DNA from: Vermamoeba vermiformis
Lineage: Eukaryota > Tubulinea > Echinamoebida
Reading direction: 5' to 3'
DNA length: 64,000 nt
Assembly: GCA_045837725.1 (NCBI GenBank)
Contig: JBEWZL010000184.1
Coordinates: 248,001 to 312,000 of the forward strand
Shown: one piece after another, positions 47,224 through 58,616 of the stretch
Layout: every line of letters starts with the position of its first letter
Position numbering within the stretch: the first letter of the stretch is position 1
Position numbers and translations under genes: made by a program
Notes under the pieces: model-generated
Told to the model about the DNA's origin: nothing
The model's input: only the letters and a program-made list of their open reading frames with translations
The model's database searches: none

Positions 47224-49252
47224 ATGAAAAGATTTGATTTTTACAAACATAAAACCACGCGAGACTGGATTATGGAGCACCAAAAATACACAGTCGATGA
47301 AATTTTTAGAAATAAAAATATACTGGCTCCCCTTGTCGGTGGGTAAGTAATTCTGATCAACTTTTTTGGTTGGATCGCACCATGATACGAATAGTATTGA
47401 GTAATAATCGTTATAACTATTTTTAAAATTACTATTAATTTAAGCATGTATATTTGACGGCTGTAACTGCATTATTAATTATTTTCCAGATCTGATCTCA
47501 GTTATCGGTTGACCACGCGACGATTTGGAGCGCAAGTAACTTTCACTGAAATGTGCATTGCAGAGTATTATTTAAATACCGATGGAAGAAAACTTAAATC
47601 GTATCCTATCACGCCTTCTATAGCCAGTTATTAATTTGCAATAATTTTAGTTAATTTTCTTTAATTATACCGCTAGATACACCTTCGAATTCGACCCTAC
47701 GGATAGACCTTTAGTTCTACAATTAGGAGGAAATAAACCAGAGCCTATTATCAAATTAGCCAATCACGACATGTAAGACAAGCAAAATTCGATCTCCTAG
47801 TAATATTTAAATAATTATTATTTTTAGGTTTAAAGGCCATGTTGATGCATTAGATATTAACTGCGGATGTCCGCAGTCATTTGCACTCGAAAAGGGCTAC
47901 GGCTGTGCATTGTTAAACAAGCCCGGTGATTTGACGAGCATGTGCAGAGAAATCGGTACGTAAAATATCAATAATAAAAACCAATATACTGGTTCGCCAA
48001 TACGATAAATTTTAAACTGGATCCGTTTTAGAGATTGGATCCGGATCTGCATAGCTCGTATTTCTTATGTTTACTAATCTTTGCAAATATTTAGTGCAAC
48101 AAGTACCATATCCAGTGTCAGTTAAATTAAGATTATGCGATAGCGTTGAAAATACAGTGCAAATTATGACCAAGTTGAAGAACGTTGGTGTGAAGGCCTT
48201 CACAGTCCACGGAAGATATTATTGGCAAAAAGGAGACAAGCGAGGCATTAATGACTGGGACGCTATAAAGTAAGATACCAAATATAGACATCTACTCGTA
48301 CTTACAAGACAAAAATTTATCGTCAAAGTCAACCTGTGACACGTGTCAAAAAAAGCCAATAATTTAATCTTCATTAGTCACCAACAATTAATTACTTGGT
48401 TTAATATAGGATAATACGAGAGTCGTTCCCAGAAATACCAATTGTCGGCAATGGCGATGTTACGACATACGAAGATTTTGAAAAATTCAAACAGTTCAGC
48501 GGAGTTGATAGTGTTATGGCAGGGTATGTATTCTATGTCCATTACTTCTTAATTATAAATTGTACGTATTGTTGGTCAACAATTAATTTTGTTTTTGTTT
48601 CAGGTACGGGGCACTTTTGAATCCGTCAGTGTTCAGCTCGACACCAGTAGACCTCACGACGAGGCTAGAAACTTATCTAACCATCGCACGAAAGCATATT
48701 AATAAGTTAGTTGATGTACAGCGACACGTGGCGTGGATGTTGAAAAAGCACGCTGAACCAGATCTCAAAATGAAATTATTCCAAGCCACCAATTTCAACG
48801 AAATACAGTACGTATATAGATATAATCCCTTATTTTCTGGTTGGTGCCATCCAGATTACCTATCTTTCGTAATTGGATCCGCGTACTTACAGCCATCGTA
48901 AAAGGTCGTGGTATTAATAGATAATAATTTTATTAGGAATGTACTGCATGGCTTGAATCCCCCTGTAAATATAGCTATTTCGCCGTTAGGTGAAGGCGAA
49001 GTAGATCGGATCCAGTACCCGCGACCTCGCGCTGAACATAAAAAGCGTAAACGAGAAGAAATGAAGAGCAACAAATCGCCAAAATTAAAATTCAGCAGAA
49101 GTAATGATAATGAAAAGGTACCACAAGACGGTACTCAAAACGAAGACAAACCAATGGAAAATAATAATAACAACGAAACAAATGTAACAGACGATAGCAG
49201 TAATAATATGAACATCAATAACATGTTGAATAATAACAACGGCGAAGAATAA
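47224..49252 (+). CDS. tRNA-dihydrouridine synthase, DUS2-like
   Basis: Start at ATG 47224 (MKRFDFYKHKTTRDWIMEHQ). The TIM-barrel reads NILAPLVGGSDLSYRL, ALDINCGCPQSFALEKGYGC with the catalytic Cys, KLRLCDSVENTVQIMTKLKN, FTVHGR, IVGNGDVTTYEDF and GALLNPSVF. KLRL...VENT...VHGR and the EDF...SVM block are closest to DUS2/SMM1, which makes D20 in cytosolic tRNA with FMN and NADPH. The Dus helical domain follows (LTIARKHINKLVDVQRHVAW). The last exon adds a nuclear-type basic stretch (KKRKREEMKSNKSPKLK) and an Asn-rich tail in place of the animal dsRNA-binding domain. One intron (48271-48410) contains the palindrome TGACACGTGTCA. Confidence 0.88.
48038..48047. repeat. Palindrome GATCCGGATC, copy 4 (intron)
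   Basis: In the intron of the DUS2-like gene that follows the LTSMCREI block, about 300 bases from the TGACACGTGTCA copy at 48337. Confidence 0.85.
48337..48348. repeat. Palindrome TGACACGTGTCA, copy 4 (intron)
   Basis: Same word in the intron between the fifth and sixth coding blocks of the DUS2-like gene. Confidence 0.9.
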
Positions 49253-49434
49253 ATGCGAGGTGCCGAAAGTATTCGTTACAGGTAAATAAGTAAACAGTAT
49301 TCTCGGCAGAGGAGCAGATCGAGGTAAAACCGCAGCGTTAAGAAATTAATTTAATGTATGCTAAAGACCTTTTATTTACACTAATTGAATATGAAGTAAG
49401 CTTATAAGGTAATTACTGCCGGAGAGAGCAAGTC

Positions 49435-50542
49435 TTACGCGTCGAGTCCGAAGAGCAGCTTGAGTCCGAGCTTGCCGAACATCTCTTTGTTCTTTTCGAA
49501 GAACTGCTCGACGGTCGTTTGTTTCTCGCGAGGAATGAACTCATCGAGTCTAGAGACTGAATGATCCCAGTCCATGCCTCCTGCGTTGTAACAACGAGCC
49601 ATACCCGACAAATGCTTGATGCTGATCTCGGGGATGAAGCCCTCGAAGGCCTTTGCCCAAACTTCAACAGGCACTTGAACGTAGTTGATCTGCTTGCCGA
49701 GAACCTTTGAAGCCACTTCGAAGTGTTCTTTCCACGAGCCTCTGTTGGGACCCAACAAGGGGATCTGTTGGCCGTAATAGGATTCAGGTGAGACAAGGAG
49801 CTTAGCAATTACTATGCCAAGGTCTTCGCCAGCGATAGGGTGCTATGATTATACTCGTTAATAAGATCATTCTAGTGCGACCAGATCCAGAACTTACGTG
49901 CTTCACGTTCGGATCGTAAGGAACGTAAGCAGTGCTTTCTCTTTGCAAGGCAGGGCCAGGTAGGACAAGGTAGTTCTCCATGAAGTAGTACGGGTTGATA
50001 TGGATGGCACCGATATCAGCCCAGTTGAAGATCTCTTCCGCAGCCCAATGGGCTTTGGTGACATTGCTGAAGTTTTTGCCTTGCTGCATGTCAATCAAAT
50101 TAGTCGATGACTTAGATTTATTACGACCGCAGTACTTACGTCAAGAGCAGCAGCTTGAGACATATTCACGAGTCCTTTCACACCTTCTTCACGCGCTGCC
50201 TTTGCCATGTAAGTCACGGCTCTCAACAGATCCTCAGCGACTGGATAAACGAAGTAGATGCGCTTAACTCCCTACGACAATACAAGTGTTAGTAAGAATA
50301 TCAAATTATCATATTTGTAATAATACCTTCACTGCTTGTCTGACGGACTCGTAGTCGAGGAGATCGCCTTTAAAGATCTCAACGTCGCCTAAAGCCTCCA
50401 AACGAGGGATTCGGTGGTCGATGTTGCGAACGAATGCACGCACTCTATAGCCACGTGCTACCAATTCTTTGGCTGCGTAATAGCCAGTAGATCCGGTTTG
50501 GCCAGATGCGCCAGTAACTAATGCGAGAGGTTTGCTAGACAT
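49435..50542 (-). CDS. NmrA-like NAD(P)-binding oxidoreductase
   Basis: Start at ATG 50542. The N-terminus ALVTGASGQTGSTGYYAAKE is the Gly-rich dinucleotide loop, followed by VARGYRVRAFVRN and EIFKGDLLDYESVRQAVKG, as in NmrA and HSCARG proteins. Four exons continue through NMSQAAALDQG, AAEEIFNWADIGAIHINPYY and HPIAGEDLGIVIAKLLVSPE to FGKLGLKLLFGLDA at 49435. NmrA-like proteins often sense NADP(H) redox state without catalysis; others are quinone reductases. The catalytic Tyr-x-x-x-Lys of short-chain dehydrogenases is not evident, in keeping with the atypical SDR class. Well preserved, with no breaks. Confidence 0.88.
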
Positions 50543-51137
50543 GTTGTAGATTGTAGTGAGTAGTAGGTTTGTGTTGTTGTTTTGTTTGTTGTTGAGTATA
50601 ATCCATCCGCGATTAATCTTTTATAGTTGTTGCGGAATTCCCCTACCTTGCCGTCTTCCGTACACATCCGGAGGGAGGAAAATCAAGTCCGTCGGAATAA
50701 AACAAGGGAGGCACCTTCAAATGTTCACGAATACCTAATATTCCGAATGTATGACTTTCTCCTTACCGTCTGAAGTCTAAGAAGCTCGCAAAATGTTCGA
50801 AATCAAATCCGGTCACAAAGCCTCCGATCGGTTGTGTCCGACGAAAACTGGCCAACAAACATTAACCCGATTGTCTAAACACTACCACAAGTTAGACACT
50901 ATCACTTGAGATATGTTCGTAGTATAGACGTACCATTGCGCGGCTGTAGTATAGCCAGACCGATCCGCGGAGGATCACGCGAAAGGAAGCTGGATTCTCG
51001 ATGCGACGTATTGCTGCGTAGTACGGCACTAATTTGCAAATATTTCGAATGTATATTGGTAGGTATATTATTCTCCGCAAAGGTAAGCGTTTTAATTACA
51101 AACTATGATACAAGCCTGTTGCGAGATGAAAAATAAA
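50543..51137. other. Intergenic stretch of about 595 bp
   Basis: It lies upstream of the NmrA-like gene and downstream of the SHOCT-tailed gene, so it should contain the former's promoter. The leader next to the ATG is rich in TTG/TTTGT repeats on the plus strand. No convincing ORF, RNA gene or repeat is visible. Confidence 0.35.
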
Positions 51138-51886
51138 TCAAAAATTAATTACCAACGGCCTTTGCTTTCTGGCGTTTAGAGACTGGATTCGTGTTATATA
51201 GTCCTCTGTAATATATGAAATAACGTTAATATAATTTTCTGAAGCCGTTTTGATTTAAATTTTAAGTGCCAGGGAAAACGGCGCGATGTCGATCAAAGCG
51301 CTTACCTTGCTGGATGAAACCTGCCGCGAACAGCTCTTTGACCTTGTCGAGTTCTGCATCAATTTCTTCCGTAGAGGCTACTGTGTGCGCTTCTTGTGGA
51401 GAGGTGTAGGGACTTTGTCCTAGGATCATCGATGCGGTCTTCTTCTCGCTTCCACTGCGGTATGTATCGTACAAAATATATTGGCGCGTGAGTGAGAACG
51501 ACAGACAAGTGGAATCCGATGCGCTGCTGAGAGAGGTTGCCTTTACCGCGGATTGGGACAGATTTTGTCTTAGCGCTTGCAACTTATTAATAATTTTCGC
51601 GCCATTACCATTATTATTTACAGTATTGACATTGCTGATGTTATTAAACACGTTGGAAGTATTGTTAGAATTATTCAAATAATTGTCCAAGTCTTCATCC
51701 AGCGTAGTTAACTGGCGAGAGAAGCCAAGACCTCCAACGTCTGCTGCATATTAATACGTGAATACGTATATATAATCAAGAAAAAATTGAGATATTTGAA
51801 ATTCAAACAACACAAAGTTAACTCGCCTTCTGATCAAAAAAAGAGGTAAGTTGACTGAAAGAATATTTCAATAGTTACTTACCCAT
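51138..51886 (-). CDS. Small Asn-rich protein with SHOCT-like C-terminus
   Basis: The first exon is only four bases, ATGG at 51883-51886, ending at a GTAAGT donor. The next exon starts at about 51747 and gives ADVGGLGFSRQLTTLDEDL, then an Asn-rich stretch, a mid part (NKLQALRQNLSQSAVKAT; SASMILGQSPYTSPQEA-like), and EEIDAELDKVKELFAAGFIQ. A last intron (about 51189-51310) leads to QEDYITRIQSLNARKQ and the stop at 51138. The closing helix pair E-L-x-K-x-K-E-L-x-x-A-G-x-I-x-x-x-x-Y is that of SHOCT (short C-terminal) domains, thought to act in oligomerisation or cargo binding. About 175 residues. The rest is not recognised. Confidence 0.55.
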
Positions 51887-52184
51887 TGTTTACAAGGGAT
51901 GTTAGAAGCCAAAACTACGGTGGGGTCCTTTCTGAATTTGCTTTGAAATTGCCGTGAACATCATTTTTCGGATCGAACACGTGCTTTTTGGTCCCGAACC
52001 AATAACGTCAATCATCTTTAATCAGCCAAATGTACGACCTAAATAACGCCAGCCATTATGACCCGAGTGCAAGGACCAAATATTGAGGCCCTTTTCGCTG
52101 ATCAAAAAAGGTATTTATGGCAACCATTTGCGGTTGCTTTGAACCAAAATTTAATTTGAAACTAGTTACGATACAATTATAGAC

Positions 52185-52876
52185 ATGGCACAAACGACTA
52201 AGGTTAGCGCCACTCGTACCACAGCTAACCCTGAGCCGCAAGATCCTTTAGGCAGATCTTTAGCGAACCAACGAACGGAGAAAAAGATGGCGTTCGTATT
52301 GGACAAATTAAAGAAGTGGGCGGAGTATCATAGAGCTTCACTCCCGTTAGGAGCCAGAGATCCGATCGTTAATTTAATTTACCAATTTATGAAGGAAGTT
52401 CCGCCTACAAACTTCGGACCTGCGGGTATGGCTGCTACTGGTATATTACTAGTATCTACATTTGATTCGGAACTATTCGTTACGCACGAAGATTTGGAGA
52501 ATTATTTTGGAGTCACCAGCGCCAGGATGGTTAGGTACTACAACCAGGTCTTTGGACTGTTTCAAGAGTTCGTTAACAAAAAGGTATGTCGCAGGCATTA
52601 AATATAAATATAATTATATTGATTACTTCACCAGACGTGCGGTTTAAGTTACGGTTAGTTAGACGAAGACAGATCCTGGCGAGTACGCCGCTGACCAATC
52701 TGAAGTCAATCTTCAATTTGGAAGACCCTCCTAATACCTTGTTTATCGCGAACGATATCGGAGAACAGATTCATCACCTGCTTCCGAATAACGAGTATTA
52801 TTTGAAACAACTAGAAATTCCGACACCACCGCTTGTAGGGCCGACTTTATGGGCTATATACTCTAGCTTTGTATAA
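52185..52876 (+). CDS. Cyclin/TFIIB-fold-like protein, copy 1
   Basis: Start at ATG 52185. Exon 1 runs to about 52584 and gives VLDKLKKWAEYHRASLPLGA, PIVNLIYQFMKEVPPTNFGP, AGMAATGILLVSTFDSELFV and THEDLENYFGVTSARMVRYY. After an intron (acceptor probably 52642-52650 or 52672) the frame gives RQILASTPLTNLKSIFNLED and LLPNNEYYLKQLEIPTPPLV to TAA 52876. The pattern of an A-A-x-x-I-L-L-x-x-T-F helix followed by 'ExLxxYFGVTxxxxxxYY' resembles the second half of a cyclin box as in TFIIB, but similarity is weak. It is a tandem paralogue of the next gene. No zinc ribbon or other domain is seen. Confidence 0.5.
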
Positions 52877-53003
52877 CTAATTAAATATCTTTCTATGTAA
52901 TATTAATAAGCCAAGCTTCTGTTACCACTCATTTGCACCTCTTCGGTTAAAATTAATTTTCTTTGCCGATTTTCGTTCATTATTGTCAATACAAGAATAG
53001 TGA

Positions 53004-53709
53004 ATGGCACAAGTCGCACATTTAAGCGTAGATTCAGCTAAAAGCGAAAAACATGTTCTACTTCGACAAGATCCCGGTGGCGCTTGGTTTGAAGACGAAT
53101 ACATGGGCCAAGAAGTATTAGCGAGAATTAATACAATGGTAGAAGAATGGGCAAACGATCACGAAGATATGATACCTCTTGGTGCAGAAGATCCGCTCGT
53201 GCTCGTCATTCGCAAGTTTATCCAATTTGCGCCACCTTTGAATCAAACTGCTGCTACAATTGCAGCCGCCTGTATCTTATTGGCAAAAACATTTGACGCT
53301 ACTATATCGGTGACAGCTGCAGATTTAGCAGGTTATTTTGAAACAAAGGAGTCAAATATTGTATGGTACTTTCATCAGCAGTTTCAGAGGTACACCTCGT
53401 TCACAAAAAATCAGGTACTTTGCGTTTTGATTTCACAACTTGTTGATTAACTGTGGTCAGACGTGCATTATACGAGGGAACGGACAAAGCAGAAGAATAC
53501 ATTATTCTACGCCTTTCAACGTAGTAGTAGGTTATTTCAGATTGCCAACAGAGGCACAAAATTATCGCGTGGCAACTATGGATAGGCAAGTGGCTGAGTA
53601 TCTGGTTCCTGGTACAGAGTACTACATTGCACGATACCATGAATCACAATGGCATCGATTCTTATCTTGGTTCGATCAATGTTGTTGCTCGGAAAACTTT
53701 GATTATTAA
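53004..53709 (+). CDS. Cyclin/TFIIB-fold-like protein, copy 2
   Basis: Start at ATG 53004 (MAQVAHLSVDSAKSEKHVLL). It shares with copy 1 the blocks LARINTMVEEWANDHEDMIP, LGAEDPLVLVIRKFIQFAPP, ATIAAACILLAKTFDATISV, TAADLAGYFETKESNIVWYF and, in exon 2 (from 53463), RRIHYSTPFNVVVGYFRLPT and LVPGTEYYIARY. The intron lies at the same point as in copy 1. The stop is TAA at 53709. Divergence between copies is large outside these blocks, so the duplication is old. Function unknown; a cyclin-like helical fold is the best guess. Confidence 0.55.
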
Positions 53710-53912
53710 TAATAAATTTGAAATTTAACTACAAGCGGTGTTTTTCAACCGCGTGAAGTTCGTGATGAATCGGCAATTTTTTTATTACACAACTCACGCG
53801 TTGATAAACACAGTTCTTAGAATTAAAAGTAGAGACCAAACACTCGATTTTAGAGCGTTCATAGCGCTTAAAACGTAATTTATAAACGAGCAAACAGTGC
53901 TGACGCAGCACT

Positions 53913-56900
53913 ATGTGGATCATACCTCGAATCGATGATGCCTTTGGTCCCTTTTGGGAAGTAATCGCAGAAAATGAATGTACGTATTGATTGTATAATT
54001 ATCAAGCCGTTTAGCAATTTTTTGAGGTGATTCTGTTTCGCAAATTGAATGGATGTGATTAATTAATTATTAAAAAATCTAAATAATTATTAATATGATA
54101 TTAGACTTCAAGATGCTCAAATACAAAAGCGGTGGCTTGTTTATGGGCATTGTGAAAACTGTAAGAACGGTTAATCCACTCGGATCCAATCCAAACGGCT
54201 ACAGGTACGATTATTAATTAGCAAAATACTCTTATTATATGTTAGTTAAGAATATTACTGCAAGTTCCCATTCTTAGCACGAATTTATTTGAAATTTTTG
54301 ATTATTTCGAAATTTGGCGTTCGTGTAACGATTAACGCCAATTATTTAAATATAGGATCGTCATGAAAAGGAAGAATGAATCGTGGCTAGTGGCTGTTGC
54401 TGATAAGAAAGAAACAATAGACAAACATTGGAATTATTTGACGAACGATCTGATGCCCAGTACGCTTCAAATGGAGGACCAAGAGGACGCCTATAATTTC
54501 TTCGTGAGTAAAATCTCTGGATTAGCGCAATTAGAAGAAGGAGAAGAAGGCAAGAGCGAGAAGAAAATTGGTTCATTTCATTCTCTATTTCCTGAGTTAC
54601 CGAGTGAGCGCGTCGTAACCTGTAAGTCCAAACCATATTATTATACCTATTAATTTACCATTAATATAATACTATATTGAAATTATAATAAGCGTATTAA
54701 GAGCGAAGTTTAATTTTGGAGTTTAGATTATGATGGCGCGATCCGCGAAGAAGGTCATTTAGCCCCGTTAACAGGCACGTTATTCTTGACTGAAAGATAT
54801 ATTTGTTTCAATGCTATTGGATTGAAGCCACGAAAGATCGTAGTACCGTTCAAAGATGTGACGTCGTTATCAAAAGACAGTATTTTAGTGCTCGGTACAG
54901 CTGTTAAGATAATCACTGCGCATACATCAGTAAGAATTATATATTTATAAAGCTATTAATATGCAAGAATTAAGCTCAATATCGTGCTAATTTCATGTTT
55001 TATTAGTACATGTTCATCACGCTAAAACGCGATGCCGCGTATGATGTGCTTGAAAATTTGTGGCAAGTAAGTAGCTTATTAGTATAGTAGCCGTCAAGCA
55101 CACGTTAAGTTAATGTATGTTACATCATAGGCCTGTCTTAAACAATGGCACGCAGAGCTAGATCCGGACTCCTCTCGATCACCAAAATCTTCGCCAGGTG
55201 TACTAAGGGTATGTCAATTTAATTCATTTAAACAATGCTAATAGATAATAGATGAACAAGGCGCAATTAGATGTGGCAAAAAAGAACCAGGAATTCCGAC
55301 GACGATTTCATGTACCAGATGAAGTTATCAAAGGTAATCCAACCTCGAGTTTAATAGTAATATAGACTAATACTAATTATCGTCTTAGTCTATTGGGGCA
55401 GTGTCCAAAGATATGGCCGACTGTTTGTTGGCAAGATGTATATAAGCGAGAACTTTTGCTGTTTTCATGCCGGGGACGAGGACACGAAATTCGTTACAGT
55501 AAGTAGAAAAGCGATCAATAATATATATATATATAAATAACGTATGTCTCGTAGATTGTATTGCCGTGGAAGTACGTGCGAACAATTGAAAAGCACACGA
55601 CGATGTTGGGATTTGTACATAATGGAATCAAGTTTTATACTGAGAACGAAGAGGTACGTATCTCGTTATTATAGTTATCGCAGAAAGTATATTGTCGTGC
55701 TCGTATTAACACATTTTTTGTAGTTCCCGTTCTTCTCCAGTGCACGTGATGAGATCTACGAACTGGCTGAAAAATTACGCGTCGAACGAATAGCCTATAA
55801 TGAGAAACGTGCTGAATTATCGCGAATGTAAGCGATTATTAATTACTAATTACTGTAGTGCTAATATAGCCTCTTTAGTACATTGATCAATCATGACGCG
55901 TGGACTTTGGATGCCGAACGGCTGATTGCCAAGGAGTACCAAGACGAACAAGTACGTAGTATTATTGTATATTAAAAGTATATGATTATAATAATATCGG
56001 TTAATAGGCTGATTTGAAAGCGATGTGGAACAAGAGCTTCAAAAAGCACGGCGCGTGGCCAATTATGAGCGTAACGCGGTCACTTGATCGACGAGTACGG
56101 AAAGGCATTCCCGATGATTATAGAGGTACGATCAATACGCATAGATTCGTGAATACAAAACTGAAATTGTGTTTCGCGGAGCGGAAGATTTGTGACACTC
56201 GTCGACGACCGAATCTTCGTTCGAAAAGCTTATAGAAACTGATTCTTAATCTTACTTTAATTAGGACATTTATGGCAAATGTTATCTGGATCACTTCACT
56301 CGCTTGAAGCCAATCCTGGAGTTTATCCAGAACTGTTGATGCAACAAAGAAAAGATAACGAGAAAGAAGAAATAGATCAAATAGAACGCGTAAGTGACAT
56401 TAATTTATTTTTATTAGATCTGGATGCGGTTTCAATGTAATTTACTTTTCGGGTAATTGTGATTTTTGACCGTAATAACGGAGGTGTCATGTATCAGGAT
56501 ATCACGCGTAGTTTGCCTTCGCATCCGTTCTACAAGGGGCACGGTGAAGGCACCAATTTGATTCGTAACGTCTTGATTGCTTATAGCCGTCGAGCACCGC
56601 AAATAGGCTATTGTCAGTCTATGGTACGTGTTACACATTTTTTTCTTGGCGGATCTGACTCTCAATTTAGAACATCATTGCCGCGACACTACTGTTGTAT
56701 ATGTCCGAAGAAGAAGCGTTTTGGCTCTTGTGCACTATTTGCGAGGACATTGTGCCTGATTATTATAACAAACAGTTGTTGGGCTCAATCATCGATCAAC
56801 AAATTTTCACGCAGTTAGTGTCGATCTATTTGCCCGAGATTGACGAGCATCTCAAAAAGGTAAAAATACATCATGATACAATTCGACGTTCTTGCATTAG

Positions 56901-58217
56901 TACTAATGTATTGTACTCAGTTGGGCTTGCCTATTGAAGCACTGTCATTGCCGTGGTTCATGTGCCTGTTTATTGGCTACTTGCCGTGGCAGGTACGTAT
57001 TGACCTTGTGACATGTACTGTAACACCTACAAATGATTGACATTGATGACACTAGGCTACTTTGAGAGTACTCGACTGCGTGTTCTTCACACGCGATCCT
57101 ATGACTCTATTACAGTTCGGCTTGGCTATTTTAGAGCTCAACAAAGAGGCTATTCTGAGTCACGAGGACGGCGAGGGTGTCACCATTGTGATGAAAGACT
57201 TCGCTTGTGACGTCGATGACTTGATCAACGTACGTACTCTAGCATAGTCATTGCCGGGCTAATGATATATTATAGACTGCCTTCCGTCAATTCGGCGATT
57301 TGCCGTTTGAAAAGATCGCTGAAATGAAGAACAAACAAAAGTTTTTGGCGCTCAAAGACATTGAAGCTACAACGAAACGAGATCAAGAAGATTTGTTCAA
57401 AATGCACAAAAAGAAGTGCAAGTACTCTTATAGTAGTTTATATAACATATTAATGGTTTTGTAGTTAAATCGCACGAGGTAACCGAGATCTGCGAACGAT
57501 TCGATAGTGCGGTGAAACAAGGCGAGGCAAAGGGCTTTGCAGTCGATAGAGCTCGCTTCATTGAACTGTTGCACCATTACTTGCCTAATATGGCAATGCA
57601 ACAAGGCACCTTCATTAACAGAAACGAACTGGACGAGTTACTATTCCAGGTAAGGTTCAAGGGATTCTCCGTCCGAGCTATTTTTAACCACGTGTTCTAT
57701 TTCAGTACGCCTCGAAAAAGGAAGGCAAGCAGGTCGAGTTTAGAGATTTCGTTAATGTTATGGCTCACGTGTGGCGCGGGGACTTGGTCGAAAAGTTCAG
57801 AGGTACGTGTGTCACGTTGTACTTTTTGCCTCATTTCCAGCTACTTGATTATATTGCAAACCATTTACAAATAATATTTAACTAACCTTCATATTATTAT
57901 AGTTTGCTACAGGCTTTATTTCGACGAGGAGATGAAAATTGACAGGAATAATTTGTTGAAGATTTTAAAGACTCTGTACAGGTACGGATACGATAATTAG
58001 GAGTTATAATTACCATAAAAGGAAATCGTATTAATGGTTTAATAGCATCCATTGTGGAGAGCTGGAGGCAACGCAAAACCCCAAAAACGAAATCCGGTTG
58101 AAACAATTTATCGAACTCGTATTCCTCTCCTTAGAAAAACTGAACTACGAGCAAATTTGCAACGCGTTAATTAAGGGAGGTCAATTGGAGGAGTTTTGGA
58201 CGCAACTGTACATATAA
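53913..58217 (+). CDS. GRAM-TBC RabGAP (TBC1D8/9-like)
   Basis: Start at ATG 53913 (MWIIPRIDDAFGPFWEVIAE). About 18 small exons. Two GRAM domains come first: PLTGTLFLTERYICFNAIGL with VPFKDVTSLSK, and YWGSVQRYGRLFVGKMYISE with VLPWKYVRTIEK. The TBC domain follows: RRVRKGIPDDYRGHLWQML, the arginine finger in IERDITRSLPSHPFY, and the glutamine finger in APQIGYCQSMNIIAATLLLY. After TBC is an EF-hand-like helical region (NELDELLFQY...VEFRDFVNVMAHVWRGDL and LYFDEEMKIDRNNLLKILKT). This is the TBC1D8/TBC1D9 architecture. Both catalytic fingers are intact, so it should accelerate GTP hydrolysis on a Rab. The stop is TAA at 58215-58217. Confidence 0.93.
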
Positions 58218-58616
58218 GATCTGCATCCAAAGTCTGACTTCTTATTTATTGCTTACCTCAATGTAAGTTCGAATTATGTATCCCCATATTAAAAAGGCAC
58301 TTAAGATATTATTATTAAGTGTTTCGGCCGAGTTTCGGTTCAAGAGATCCAACCGTACTATTAGTTTTTCCTGACAGCAGTCGGATCTATGTTTAATTTC
58401 ATTAATTCCGTTACTATGTTTGCTATAATTCTATAGATAGTGTCGAGCATTCGAATCATAGTTTGAAAAGCCACGTGATAGATGTCACGGAGGCCTGTCA
58501 AAAAAAATGAATGCAATTTGAAAGAAATTAATTCAACAAAAGATTTTGTTCAACGTACAACGCACAACACCCGTGCTAATTAAATCAATACTAGCAGGTC
58601 CTTATTGCATTAATTA
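58218..58616. other. Intergenic stretch of about 400 bp
   Basis: It contains the RabGAP 3' end and the lipase promoter. A half-site CCACGTGA occurs near 58472. No ORF or RNA gene is seen. Confidence 0.35.

Noticed and set aside
49090-49250. Asn-rich tail of the DUS2-like protein as a sign of a separate gene.
   Set aside because: It is in frame with the last exon and such tails are common in amoebozoan proteins.
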